NCBI GenBank assembly: GCA_022775105.1
Contig: JALFIX010000071.1
Location: 1 to 57,717, forward strand
Source of the DNA: Prevotella sp.
GTDB taxonomy: Bacteria > Bacteroidota > Bacteroidia > Bacteroidales > Bacteroidaceae
DNA: 57,717 bases
Reading direction: 5' to 3'
Under the pieces are notes generated by a model that saw only the letters and a list, made by a program, of their open reading frames with translations, was not told where the DNA came from and searched no databases. Positions 32,941 to 41,117 of the stretch are shown one piece after another. Position 1 is the stretch's first letter, and each line of letters opens with the position of its first letter. Position numbers and translations under genes: made by a program.

Positions 32941-34314
32941 GTGGAAATATTTCTTATCAGGGCACTTCAGTTCATGATGTCGATATCATTGCTGGTGCTG
33001 ATACACGAGGGAGGACATTTTTTGTTTGCCAAACTGTTTGGCATAAGGGTTGAGAAGTTTTATCTCTTCTTCGACCCGTGGTTTCATATCTTTGAGTTCA
33101 AGCCAAAGAAGAGCGACACCGCATACGGTATGGGGTGGTTGCCGCTTGGCGGATACTGCAAGATAGCGGGAATGATCGACGAGAGTTTCGACACCGAGCA
33201 GATGAAGCAGCCTGCACAGCCGTGGGAGTTCCGTTCACATCCGGCATGGCAGCGCTTGTTTGTCATGATTGGCGGAGTGCTTTTCAACTTCCTCCTTGCC
33301 CTCTTCATCTATTCTATGATTCTCTTCACATGGGGCGATTCTTATATCCCCGTGAAGAACATGACTCACGGTATGAAGTTCAATCAGGAAGCCAAGGCTC
33401 TCGGATTCCGCGACGGCGACATCCTCGTGGGCACTGAGAAGGGTGAGTTCAAAGACTTCAGTGCCGACCTCTTCCGCGAGATTAGCGAGGCCAAGCGGGT
33501 GGATATCATCCGTGCAGGCAAACCGATGAGCATTACCCTCAGTGGCGAACTTAATCTCCTCTCGATGATTAAGAACCAGCCGCCGTTTGTGCGTCCGCTC
33601 TTGCCTTGTGTGGCTGACACGGTTATGGGTGGCACTCCTGCCGCTAAGATTGGCATGAGGAAGGGTGACAGAATCATTGCACTCAATGGCAAGCCCGTTG
33701 ATTCTTACAACACCTTCACCGACGAGATTGCCAAGTTGGGGGATGTGCTTGCCACGGTCAACACCGCTGCCGACAGCATGAAGGTGAGAAAGGCAACGGT
33801 GGTATTGGAACATCAGGACAAGAGCCGCGACACTGCTAACGTGGTGCTCACAGCCGACCTGAAACTCGGTTTCGCCACCAATTCCTATGCAATGATCTAC
33901 AAGCCATACACCAAGGAGTACGGTTTCTTCGAGAGTTTCCCCGCTGGAGCCAAGTACGGAGTGCATGTCTTGACCTCCTACGTGGATGACATGAAATATG
34001 TCTTCACTGCCGACGGTGCCAAGTCGCTTGGTGGATTCGGGGCTATCGGAAGTCTCTTCCCCGCTGACTGGGATTGGTACATGTTCTGGCGAATGACAGC
34101 CTTGTTGAGCGTGATGCTTGCCTTCATGAACATCCTGCCCATCCCTGCCCTTGACGGTGGTCACGTCCTTTTCCTCATCTATGAGATGATCACGCGTCGC
34201 AAGCCGAGCGAGGATTTCATGGTGAAGGCTGAGTATGTGGGATTCGCCATTATCATCCTCCTGATGGTAGTTGCCAATCTCAACGATGTTCTCCGCTGGC
34301 TTGGATATATGTAG
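32941..34314 (+). CDS. rseP: RseP-type site-2 membrane protease
   Basis: 457 residues with a GTG start. The zinc motif HEGGH is in the first membrane segment (LLVLIHEGGHFLFAKLFGIR); the second ligand block is NILPIPALDGGH near the C-terminus. A PDZ domain lies between (AKIGMRKGDRIIALNGKPVD), preceded by a partial first PDZ. M50 proteases cut membrane anchors of anti-sigma factors after a first periplasmic cut. The last 35 bp overlap the 3' end of convergent ribD. Confidence 0.93.
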   Translation: MEIFLIRALQFMMSISLLVLIHEGGHFLFAKLFGIRVEKFYLFFDPWFHIFEFKPKKSDTAYGMGWLPLGGYCKIAGMIDESFDTEQMKQPAQPWEFRSHPAWQRLFVMIGGVLFNFLLALFIYSMILFTWGDSYIPVKNMTHGMKFNQEAKALGFRDGDILVGTEKGEFKDFSADLFREISEAKRVDIIRAGKPMSITLSGELNLLSMIKNQPPFVRPLLPCVADTVMGGTPAAKIGMRKGDRIIALNGKPVDSYNTFTDEIAKLGDVLATVNTAADSMKVRKATVVLEHQDKSRDTANVVLTADLKLGFATNSYAMIYKPYTKEYGFFESFPAGAKYGVHVLTSYVDDMKYVFTADGAKSLGGFGAIGSLFPADWDWYMFWRMTALLSVMLAFMNILPIPALDGGHVLFLIYEMITRRKPSEDFMVKAEYVGFAIIILLMVVANLNDVLRWLGYM

Positions 34315-35254
34315 TTATAACGTTCCCGTCATAGTGCTCAATGCCTGAGATTACGGCATTGGAGGGAATCGAAGGAGAGACAGTGCCCCGTGAGACAGTC
34401 ACGGGCGCTGTCTCTGCTCTTATCTCGTCCCATAACCCCGCCTCAATAAACTGGCGGTGGGTATATGCTCCGCCCTCCACTATCAGCGACTGCACCTTGC
34501 GCTCATACAGACACCGCATCAGCTGCGGAAGCATCGGTAGGTTAGGGTCAATCTCCGGGAAACAAGGCTTCCTGGAGTCGAGGACAAGGCGCATCGGGTT
34601 CTTCCCCCACCATGCCCTCACCGTCAGCGAGGGCTTGTCCCTTAGTGCAGTGGTATGCCCCACGATTATGGCGTCGTTTTCCGCCCTTAGCTTATGGCTC
34701 AGCATTTGGGTGAATGGGGTGGAGAAGGCGTAAGGCATAAAGTCCTTGTCCATATATCCGTCCTGCGACTGTGCCCATTTGAGTATGATATACGGCCGGT
34801 GTTTCTCGTTGAAAGTCATGAAACGGCTGTTCAGTCGCCGACATTCATCCTCCAGTACTCCAACTCTCACCTCAATACCGGCATCACGCAACTTGTTTAT
34901 ACCACGCCCCGAAACCTCGGCGAATGGGTCAACGCATCCCACTACAACCCTCTTCACGCCCTTGCTCACTATGAGGTCAGCGCATGGCGGAGTCTTGCCA
35001 TAGTGCGAACAGGGTTCAAGACTCACGTATATCGTTGACTGCTGCAGCAGATGTTCGTCCTGTGGTTTTACTGATGCGAAGGCGTTCACCTCGGCATGGC
35101 CTTCACCACATCTCACGTGATACCCCTCACCGATGATTCTGTCCTCACACACTATCACCGCCCCGACCATAGGATTCGGTCGGGCGTTTTGTCTGCCGTT
35201 GGCTGCAATTTGCAGGCAGCGGCGCATATAAATAATGTCCTTTTCTTCTCTCAT
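34280..35254 (-). CDS. ribD: Riboflavin biosynthesis deaminase/reductase
   Basis: 324 residues. Deaminase half: GHAEVNAF (His-Ala-Glu) and PCSHYGKTPPC supply zinc ligands. The reductase half (from about residue 150) starts RPYIILKWAQSQDGYM and ends with VEGGAYTHRQFIEAGLWDE. At 324 residues it is shorter than the E. coli enzyme (about 367), mainly in the reductase part. Catalyses the second and third steps of riboflavin synthesis. Overlaps rseP tail to tail by 35 bp. Confidence 0.92.
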   Translation of the reverse strand: MREEKDIIYMRRCLQIAANGRQNARPNPMVGAVIVCEDRIIGEGYHVRCGEGHAEVNAFASVKPQDEHLLQQSTIYVSLEPCSHYGKTPPCADLIVSKGVKRVVVGCVDPFAEVSGRGINKLRDAGIEVRVGVLEDECRRLNSRFMTFNEKHRPYIILKWAQSQDGYMDKDFMPYAFSTPFTQMLSHKLRAENDAIIVGHTTALRDKPSLTVRAWWGKNPMRLVLDSRKPCFPEIDPNLPMLPQLMRCLYERKVQSLIVEGGAYTHRQFIEAGLWDEIRAETAPVTVSRGTVSPSIPSNAVISGIEHYDGNVITTYIQASGEHR

Positions 35255-35259
35255 AACTG

Positions 35260-35292
35260 CAAAATTACTGTTTTTTTCCGATATTTGGCAAA
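35260..35292 (-). promoter_or_regulatory. Promoter for ribD
   Basis: On the minus strand: TTTG (35292-35289), 21-nt spacer, TAATTTTG (35267-35260), very close to the start codon. Divergent from the prmC promoter. Confidence 0.65.
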
Positions 35293-35306
35293 TAATTTAT
35301 GGAAAT

Positions 35307-35338
35307 CTTGCGTATTTCCCCCTTTTTTGCTATTTTTG
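35307..35338 (+). promoter_or_regulatory. Promoter for prmC
   Basis: CTTG (35307-35310), 20-nt spacer, TATTTTTG (35331-35338). The predicted leader before the ATG at 35354 is only about 10 nt, and this position rules out the longer upstream reading frame. Confidence 0.65.
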
Positions 35339-35353
35339 CATAAAAAACATAGG

Positions 35354-36208
35354 ATGAGATATAATGAACTGTGGCGGATGCTTGTCCAAAAGGGCTACCC
35401 CGATGGCGAGGCTAAGGCTGTGGTGCGCACACTGCTCACCGACAAATACGGTATGTCCATGGCGGATATGCTCTGCTGCGATGTGGATGAATATGCGGAT
35501 GCCGACTCCCTTGCAGCCGATGTGGCGCGACTCATGGCATACTGTCCTGTGCAATATGTCGTCGGCAAGGCATGGTTTTGCGACCGCCAGTTTGCGGTGC
35601 GCCCCGGCTGCCTGATTCCCCGTCCCGAGACCGAGGAACTATGTCAATGGATAATCACCGACTACCTTCAACATAAACCACTCGACGATGATAATGCAAA
35701 ACCGTCAATCCTCGACATTGGCACCGGCAGTGGATGTATTGCCGTCACACTCTCCCTTGATATAAGCGGTGCCGTGGTGGATGCCTGGGATATCTCCGAC
35801 GATGCCATTGCCATAGCCCGCGATAATGTGCGCACGTTAGGAGCCAATGTCAACGTGCTTAAATGCGATGCCCTCAATCCTCCCTCCGACGTGGATAAAT
35901 ACGATATTATTGTGAGCAATCCACCCTATATCTGTCAAAGAGAGAGCAGGGATATGTCAGCCAATGTGATGCAATATGAACCCCACACCGCCCTCTTCGT
36001 TCCCGACGACAACGCCTTGCTCTTCTATCGTGGTATAGCCCGTTACGCGTCATCGGCCCTGAAACATGGCGGCACCCTCTATTTTGAAATAAATCCCCTC
36101 TATGCCGAAGACATGAGGAATATGCTTATCAATGAGCATCTGTCAGATCCCGAAATCCGGACAGACCAATATGAAAAACAAAGATTCATAAAATCAACGA
36201 GAATATGA
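35354..36208 (+). CDS. prmC: Release factor glutamine methyltransferase
   Basis: 284 residues from MRYNELW. SAM-binding LDIGTGSGCIAVTL and the N6-type motif SNPPYI identify PrmC/HemK. The N-terminal helical domain ends before RPETEEL. Methylates the GGQ glutamine of peptide release factors. Start chosen from the promoter position. The stop overlaps the recX start (ATGA). Confidence 0.92.
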   Translation: MRYNELWRMLVQKGYPDGEAKAVVRTLLTDKYGMSMADMLCCDVDEYADADSLAADVARLMAYCPVQYVVGKAWFCDRQFAVRPGCLIPRPETEELCQWIITDYLQHKPLDDDNAKPSILDIGTGSGCIAVTLSLDISGAVVDAWDISDDAIAIARDNVRTLGANVNVLKCDALNPPSDVDKYDIIVSNPPYICQRESRDMSANVMQYEPHTALFVPDDNALLFYRGIARYASSALKHGGTLYFEINPLYAEDMRNMLINEHLSDPEIRTDQYEKQRFIKSTRI

Positions 36209-36675
36209 CATACGAAATGGCATTGCAGCGGCTCACCGCACTCTGCGCCTCCGCCGAGCACTGCGAATACGAGATGACAGAGAAAATGCGCAAGTGGGAG
36301 GTGGATGAATCCGACCGCGAGCGCATTATGGAATATCTGCGAAAGGCAAAGTTCGTGGACGACGAACGCTATGCCCGCGCCTTCGTCAAGGACAAGATAA
36401 AATACAACAAGTGGGGTAGGCGCAAGGTGGAACAGGGCTTGTGGGCAAAGCACATTGCCGAGGACATCCGCCAGAGGGTACTCGACGAGGTGGATGACAC
36501 TGACTACAAGTCTGTGCTCATCGACTTGCTAAAGTCAAAAAGGCGTGGCATAAAGGCCGAGAGCGACTACGAGCTGAACCGGAAGTTGGTGAAGTATGCC
36601 ATGTCGCGGGGATTTGATTACCATATAATCAGACAGTGTATCGACTGCGATGAATATCCTGAGGCTGATTGCTGA
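36205..36675 (+). CDS. recX: RecX regulatory protein
   Basis: 156 residues, mostly helical. The pattern YLRKAKFVDDERYARAFVKDK is the RecX core, with RRKVEQGLWAKHI following. RecX modulates RecA filaments. Overlaps prmC by 4 bp and comF by 26 bp, so this is a tightly packed operon. Confidence 0.85.
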   Translation: MTYEMALQRLTALCASAEHCEYEMTEKMRKWEVDESDRERIMEYLRKAKFVDDERYARAFVKDKIKYNKWGRRKVEQGLWAKHIAEDIRQRVLDEVDDTDYKSVLIDLLKSKRRGIKAESDYELNRKLVKYAMSRGFDYHIIRQCIDCDEYPEADC

Positions 36676-37345
36676 CTTGTTCCTTCCCCGTCGTTGTGTG
36701 GTATGCAATAAGAGGCTTCATGATGGCGAGAAGGTCATCTGCAGCCATTGTCTCTTGGCCAATCCTATGGATGGCGTGTTCGGTTCCGACTACGACAACT
36801 ATATGGTTGACTGTCTTAAGGGATTCGGCGAAGTGGTCAGGGCTAATGCCTTGTTTGAGTTTCATCCCAAGAGTGCAATGGCAAACCTTGTCTATAAGAT
36901 GAAATACCGGGGTAGGGCAGAGATAGGTGTCCTTATGGGTCGCCATGCGGCTTTGGTTCTTTCTTCCCGTGGTTTCTTTGACGGGGTGGATATGATAGTG
37001 CCTGTGCCTCTAACCCGTAAGCGTCGCCGCCAGCGCGGTTTCAATCAGAGCGAGTTGATTGCCGAGGGCATATCCGATGTCACTGGCATAAGCGTAAACC
37101 GCAGGGCATTCCGGCGTGTGCGTTTCACGGCCAGTCAGACCACTCTCCGGGGCGAGGAGCGGATGTCCAATGTGGACGGCGCGTTCCTTTTGGCTGACCC
37201 GGAGGCTCTTTCCGTTAGGCATGTCCTTATGGTGGATGATATCTTCACCACCGGTGGCACCATGTCGGCTTGTATGCGCGAGATAAGTGCCAATACAAGC
37301 GGCACGAGGTTCTCAATTCTCACTTTGGGACTGACAAAATCGTAA
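36650..37345 (+). CDS. comF: ComF-type phosphoribosyltransferase
   Basis: 231 residues. The N-terminal zinc finger CVVCNKRLHDGEKVICSHC has four cysteines. RKRRRQRGFNQSELIA and the PRPP motif MVDDIFTTGGTM are the ComF signatures. In competent bacteria ComF assists DNA uptake; in others its role is unclear. Starts inside recX. Confidence 0.9.
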   Translation: MNILRLIADLFLPRRCVVCNKRLHDGEKVICSHCLLANPMDGVFGSDYDNYMVDCLKGFGEVVRANALFEFHPKSAMANLVYKMKYRGRAEIGVLMGRHAALVLSSRGFFDGVDMIVPVPLTRKRRRQRGFNQSELIAEGISDVTGISVNRRAFRRVRFTASQTTLRGEERMSNVDGAFLLADPEALSVRHVLMVDDIFTTGGTMSACMREISANTSGTRFSILTLGLTKS

Positions 37346-37404
37346 TACATCGGCAAATTATGCAATTTTAACTTTCTTTTCTGCGTCTTTCGCCAAAGAT
37401 TGAT

Positions 37405-37412
37405 TATTTTTG
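37405..37412 (+). promoter_or_regulatory. -7 box upstream of pyrE
   Basis: TATTTTTG, 38 bp before the pyrE ATG. The -33 region shows no clear TTTG. Confidence 0.5.
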
Positions 37413-37450
37413 CAGAATGAAATGAAAACAACAATAAAATAGTATATAAA

Positions 37451-38083
37451 ATGGAAGCAACAAAGAAACTTTTCGCAGAGAAACTGCTGAATGTTAAGGC
37501 TATCAAATTGCAGCCTAACAACCCCTTCACATGGGCATCTGGTTGGAAGTCTCCAATCTATTGTGACAACCGCAAGACCCTCTCGTTCCCCGACCTCCGC
37601 ACATTCGTGAAAATCGAGTTGTGCCACGCCATTCAGGAGAATTTCCCCGAGGCTGAGGCAGTGGCTGGTGTAGCCACTGGAGCCATTGCCCAGGGTGCCC
37701 TCGTGGCTGACCAGTTGGGCAAGCCTTTCGTGTATGTGCGCAGCAAACCAAAGGATCACGGTATGGGCAACCTCATCGAGGGCGAACTGCCCGCAGGTGC
37801 CAAGGTGGTAGTTGTCGAGGATCTTATCTCTACTGGCGGAAGCAGCCTGAAGGCTGTTGATGCTCTGCGTGCTGCCGGTTATGAGGTGGTGGGCATGGTG
37901 GCTTCTTACACCTATGGTTTCCCCGTTGCCGAGGAGGCTTTCAACAACGCCGGCGTGAAATTAGTCACCATCAGCGACTATGCCCACGTGGTGGAGGTGG
38001 CTGCCGCCACAGGATATATCAAGCCCGAGGATGTTGAAGTGCTCCACGAGTGGCGCAAGGACCCGGCTAATTGGGGAAAGTAA
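37451..38083 (+). CDS. pyrE: Orotate phosphoribosyltransferase
   Basis: 210 residues. NPFTWASGWKSPIYCDNRK is the orotate-binding N-terminal segment; VVVVEDLISTGGSS is the PRPP motif. Makes OMP from orotate and PRPP in pyrimidine synthesis. The downstream SRPBCC gene follows 13 bp later. Confidence 0.95.
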   Translation: MEATKKLFAEKLLNVKAIKLQPNNPFTWASGWKSPIYCDNRKTLSFPDLRTFVKIELCHAIQENFPEAEAVAGVATGAIAQGALVADQLGKPFVYVRSKPKDHGMGNLIEGELPAGAKVVVVEDLISTGGSSLKAVDALRAAGYEVVGMVASYTYGFPVAEEAFNNAGVKLVTISDYAHVVEVAAATGYIKPEDVEVLHEWRKDPANWGK

Positions 38084-38096
38084 AAAAATAAAAATT

Positions 38097-38516
38097 ATGG
38101 GAAAGACAAGATTCGAAAGTACAATAAAGCAGATACCTTATCCTCAGCAGGCGGTATATGACATGCTCAGCAACCTTGAGAACATATCCAAGGTGATGGA
38201 CCGCATACCCGAGGACAAGATTAGTGACATGGAGTTCGACCGCGACCACGTCAGCATGACTGTTGACCCCGTGGGATTCATCAAGCTCGCCGTGTGTGAC
38301 AGGGAAGAGCCTAAGTGCATCAAGTTCCAGACGGAGCAGTCGCCCGTCCCATTCTATGTGTGGATTCAGATGCTCCCCGTAACCGACACCACCAGCAAGA
38401 TGAAGGTAACCGCCGAGGCCGACCTCAACCCCTTCATCAAGGCAATGGTGCAGAAACCCCTGCAAGAGGGCGTGGAGCAAATTGCCGAGGGACTGGCGAG
38501 GATACAATATAATTAA
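38097..38516 (+). CDS. SRPBCC-fold protein, function unknown
   Basis: 139 residues from MGKTRFEST; a longer frame runs into pyrE and is not preferred. The pattern (ISKVMDRIPED, then beta strands, and a final amphipathic helix ALVQKPLQEGVEQIAEG-like) fits the START/polyketide-cyclase helix-grip fold. No catalytic residues can be assigned. In Bacteroidetes this gene commonly follows pyrE and precedes argH. Ligand unknown. Confidence 0.7.
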   Translation: MGKTRFESTIKQIPYPQQAVYDMLSNLENISKVMDRIPEDKISDMEFDRDHVSMTVDPVGFIKLAVCDREEPKCIKFQTEQSPVPFYVWIQMLPVTDTTSKMKVTAEADLNPFIKAMVQKPLQEGVEQIAEGLARIQYN

Positions 38517-38532
38517 GATTTTGGATTTTTTA

Positions 38533-38615
38533 AACACAGAGTCACGGAGGCACGGAGTTCATATTATAAATTAAAAAAATACAAAGAAAACTCTGTGACT
38601 CTGTAACTCTGTGTT
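38533..38615. repeat. Long imperfect inverted repeat of 8-bp units
   Basis: Left arm 38533-38559 is built from ACACAGAG, TCACGGAG, GCACGGAG; right arm 38589-38615 is the near-complement (CTCTGTGA, CTCTGTAA, CTCTGTGT). Arms are 27 bp with about 5 mismatches; the loop is 29 nt and A/T-rich. Could fold as a hairpin in RNA. Lies between the SRPBCC gene and argH. Confidence 0.75.
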
Positions 38616-38625
38616 CGATAATAAA

Positions 38626-38657
38626 CTTTAATTTTTTAATATTTTAATTTTTTAATA
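38626..38657. repeat. A/T-rich 8-bp junction repeat
   Basis: CTTTAATT, TTTTAATA, TTTTAATT, TTTTAATA, directly before argH. Same unit as at 1264 and 12229. Confidence 0.75.
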
Positions 38658-38667
38658 TCACGTAGTG

Positions 38668-39999
38668 ATGAAACTTTGGGAAAAGAATTTTGAAATAAAC
38701 AAGGAGATTGAACGCTTCACTGTGGGGCGCGACCGCGAGATGGACATGTATCTCGCCAAGTATGACGTGCTTGGCTCAATGGCTCACATCACAATGCTCG
38801 AGTCCATCGGTCTCCTCGAAAAGGACGAACTAAACCAACTCCTCGCCGAACTGAAGAATATCTATGCCATCTGCGAGAAAGGCGAGTTTGTCATAGAGGA
38901 TGACGTGGAGGACGTTCACTCGCAGGTGGAGATGCTCCTCACCCGCAAACTTGGCGATATGGGAAAGAAAATCCATAGCGGACGCTCGCGCAACGACCAG
39001 GTACTCGTTGACCTTAAGCTCTTCACGCGCCACCAGCTCAAGGATATTGCCGAAGAGGTCAAGAGCCTCTTTGACGAACTTATCGCCAAGAGCGAACTGT
39101 ATAAGAACGTGCTCATGCCAGGATACACCCACCTCCAGGTGGCTATGCCCAGCTCCTTTGGCTTGTGGTTCGGGGCATACGCAGAGAGCCTTGCCGACGA
39201 CCTGCTCTTCCTGCAGGCTGCCTACAGGATGACCAACCGCAATCCCCTTGGCTCCGCTGCGGGATATGGTTCGTCGTTCCCCCTCAACCGCACCATGACA
39301 ACCGCTCTGTTGGGCTTTGACTCCATGGATTATAATGTGGTATATGCACAGATGGGACGCGGCAAGATGGAACGCAACGTTGCGTTCGCCATTGCCACCA
39401 TCGCCGGCACACTCGCCAAGATGGCTTTCGACGCATGTATGTTCAACAGTCAGAACTTCTCGTTCGTCAAGTTGCCCAAGGAGTGTACCACCGGTTCGTC
39501 CATCATGCCTCACAAGAAGAACCCCGATGTGTTTGAGCTTATCCGTGCCAAGAGCAACAAGCTGCAGGCTCTGCCCCAGCAGGTGATGCTGATAATGAAC
39601 AACCTGCCCGTTGGCTATTTCCGCGACCTGCAGATTATCAAGGAGGTTTTCCTCCCCGCATTCGACGAGTTGAAGGACTGTCTGCAGATGGCTGCGTATA
39701 TCATCAACAAGATAGAGGTGAACGAGCATATCCTCGACAATCCGATGTATGACCCGATGTTCTCCGTGGAGGAGGTCAACCGCCTTGCCGCCAACGGCAT
39801 GCCGTTCCGTGATGCCTACAAGAAGGTAGGTCTCGACATTGAGGCAGGCAACTTCGTCCCCGACAAGAACATCCACCACACTCACGAGGGCAGCATAGGC
39901 AATCTCATGAATGACAAGATAAAGTCCCTCTTCGACTCCATCCTCTCCGAATTCCACTTCGAGCGCATGGAGGAGGCGGAGAAGAATCTGCTAAGGTGA
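38668..39999 (+). CDS. argH: Argininosuccinate lyase
   Basis: 443 residues from the ATG (a GTG one codon earlier is possible). Fumarase/aspartase superfamily; signature GSSIMPHKKNPD holds the catalytic-loop Ser, and HSGRSRNDQV is the substrate-binding block. Last step of arginine synthesis. The C-terminal 60 residues are shorter or more divergent than in E. coli. Confidence 0.93.
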   Translation: MKLWEKNFEINKEIERFTVGRDREMDMYLAKYDVLGSMAHITMLESIGLLEKDELNQLLAELKNIYAICEKGEFVIEDDVEDVHSQVEMLLTRKLGDMGKKIHSGRSRNDQVLVDLKLFTRHQLKDIAEEVKSLFDELIAKSELYKNVLMPGYTHLQVAMPSSFGLWFGAYAESLADDLLFLQAAYRMTNRNPLGSAAGYGSSFPLNRTMTTALLGFDSMDYNVVYAQMGRGKMERNVAFAIATIAGTLAKMAFDACMFNSQNFSFVKLPKECTTGSSIMPHKKNPDVFELIRAKSNKLQALPQQVMLIMNNLPVGYFRDLQIIKEVFLPAFDELKDCLQMAAYIINKIEVNEHILDNPMYDPMFSVEEVNRLAANGMPFRDAYKKVGLDIEAGNFVPDKNIHHTHEGSIGNLMNDKIKSLFDSILSEFHFERMEEAEKNLLR

Positions 40000-40010
40000 T
40001 TTTTTATTAA

Positions 40011-40210
40011 ACACAGAGGCACGGAGATACAGAGATTTTAATTTAGGACTAAGGTTTTGATTTAAGACAAAGGTTTTGATTTAAACACAAAGACACAAAG
40101 GAACAAAGTATTTCTTTGGATACAAAGGTGACAAGCGACTTAAAAGTCGCCACAAAGCCTTGCGGAGGGAAATACAAAAAAGAACTTTGTTTCTTCGTGT
40201 CTTTGTGTTT
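40011..40210. repeat. Composite repeat region between argH and a lipoprotein gene
   Basis: Three layers. (a) ACACAGAG, GCACGGAG, ATACAGAG at 40011-40034, same family as at 38533. (b) A 19-bp tandem pair with one mismatch at 40047-40065 and 40066-40084, containing AAGGTTTTGATTTAA. (c) Inverted arms of 26 bp at 40083-40108 and 40185-40210 built from ACACAAAG-type octamers, with a perfect palindrome GCGACTTAAAAGTCGC (40135-40150) in the 76-nt loop. No promoter or gene seen in 40000-40313. Confidence 0.7.
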
Positions 40211-40313
40211 TAAAATATTAATAGCTGTCTATTCGTCAACTAATATATTAAACTCAACTTTCGGAAGTAATGTCTTTAACTCCTTTAACTCCCCAAATAT
40301 ATATATAATAATA

Positions 40314-40892
40314 ATGTATAAGAGAATAAGACTATATCTGACATTGGCAGTTGTCATGCTATTGTCGGCTTGCGACGCCGAGCAGCAGTACAACAGCCAT
40401 TATCCCTGCAACTTCATCTTCTATTCGCAACACCATCCCGAAAGCTCACTCTCCAAGGTGAACGAAACCAATCCGGGATTCTTCGTCGCCGTGGAAGTAA
40501 AGCGTGTCAGCGGCATCAACACTGTATATTGCACGCCTAACACAGGAGAAGCTGATGCCCCCCTTAAACTGACCAACGAGGTGGAAAACAACCGCATCTC
40601 CTATGCCGACATGGGAGCCGGAGGCAGACTCATTATCGGCTGCACCACCCTCAACGGCCTGAAGGCATACGACGGCATGTGCCCTGCCTGTCTCGCCGCC
40701 GGCACAGCTACCAATTTCCCCCTCACCTGGACCGACAACGGCAAGAACGTGAAGTGCGCAAAATGCTCCACCGTCTATTCCCTTAACAACGAGGGAATCA
40801 GCATCGAGGGCAAGGAATCCCGACTGCTCCAATACCGCTTCTTATATGGCACAGGTTACGACCAAACCCAAATAATTCGCATAACAAACTAA
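40314..40892 (+). CDS. Lipoprotein with Cys4, Rieske-like C-terminal region
   Basis: 192 residues from MYKRIRLYL. Lipobox LLSAC (Cys20). The last 80 residues have the spacing of a Rieske [2Fe-2S] domain: CPAC (123, 126) in the place of CxH and CAKC (148, 151) in the place of the second pair, followed by YSLNNEG. Since the histidines are replaced by cysteines the site is more likely a zinc or rubredoxin-type knuckle. The longer upstream frame (from 40116) lies in repeat sequence and is not preferred. Function unknown. Confidence 0.7.
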   Translation: MYKRIRLYLTLAVVMLLSACDAEQQYNSHYPCNFIFYSQHHPESSLSKVNETNPGFFVAVEVKRVSGINTVYCTPNTGEADAPLKLTNEVENNRISYADMGAGGRLIIGCTTLNGLKAYDGMCPACLAAGTATNFPLTWTDNGKNVKCAKCSTVYSLNNEGISIEGKESRLLQYRFLYGTGYDQTQIIRITN

Positions 40893-40925
40893 AATTTCAG
40901 TTAAATAAATATAATTATTCGGGGT

Positions 40926-40953
40926 AATTCCTAATTCCCAATTCCTAATTCCT
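40926..40953. repeat. 7-bp junction repeat upstream of rplM promoter
   Basis: AATTCCT, AATTCCC, AATTCCT, AATTCCT, then AATTTAT. It occupies the place where the -33 element of the rplM promoter would be. Confidence 0.7.
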
Positions 40954-40963
40954 AATTTATTTG

Positions 40964-40971
40964 TACCTTTG
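40964..40971 (+). promoter_or_regulatory. -7 box of the rplM-rpsI operon
   Basis: TACCTTTG. The -33 position falls in the AATTCCT tract and shows no TTTG, so this promoter may rely on -7 alone or an activator. Confidence 0.65.
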
Positions 40972-40974
40972 CAG

Positions 40975-41117
40975 TCCGATTATTGGGGGGAAGACTTAGA
41001 GCCTCCCTTGACTTGATGTGTTAATAGTTGTGCCTTTGGCCAGACATGACGGTTAGTGAATCATCGGTCAGAAGAAAAAGAATAATGTTTTTTAGTAGTA
41101 AAATTTAAAATTTAAAA
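40975..41117 (+). ncRNA. Candidate 5' leader of rplM (ribosomal protein autoregulation)
   Basis: About 140 nt between the predicted start of transcription and rplM, long for this genome. GGGGGG (40986-40991) can pair with CCTCCC 11 nt later to form a hairpin. Autoregulatory leaders before rplM are known in other phyla; I cannot confirm a match here. Confidence 0.45.

Noticed and set aside
38830..39957. 375-codon minus frame opposite argH
   Set aside because: Shadow of argH, which carries full lyase signatures; no start or promoter context.
38533..40034. CRISPR array made of the CACGGAG-type repeats
   Set aside because: Units are 8 bp, directly adjacent, with no spacers of constant length and no cas genes.
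40116..40313. N-terminal extension of the Cys4 lipoprotein
   Set aside because: The extension is encoded by the inverted repeat region and would place the lipoprotein signal in the middle of the protein.
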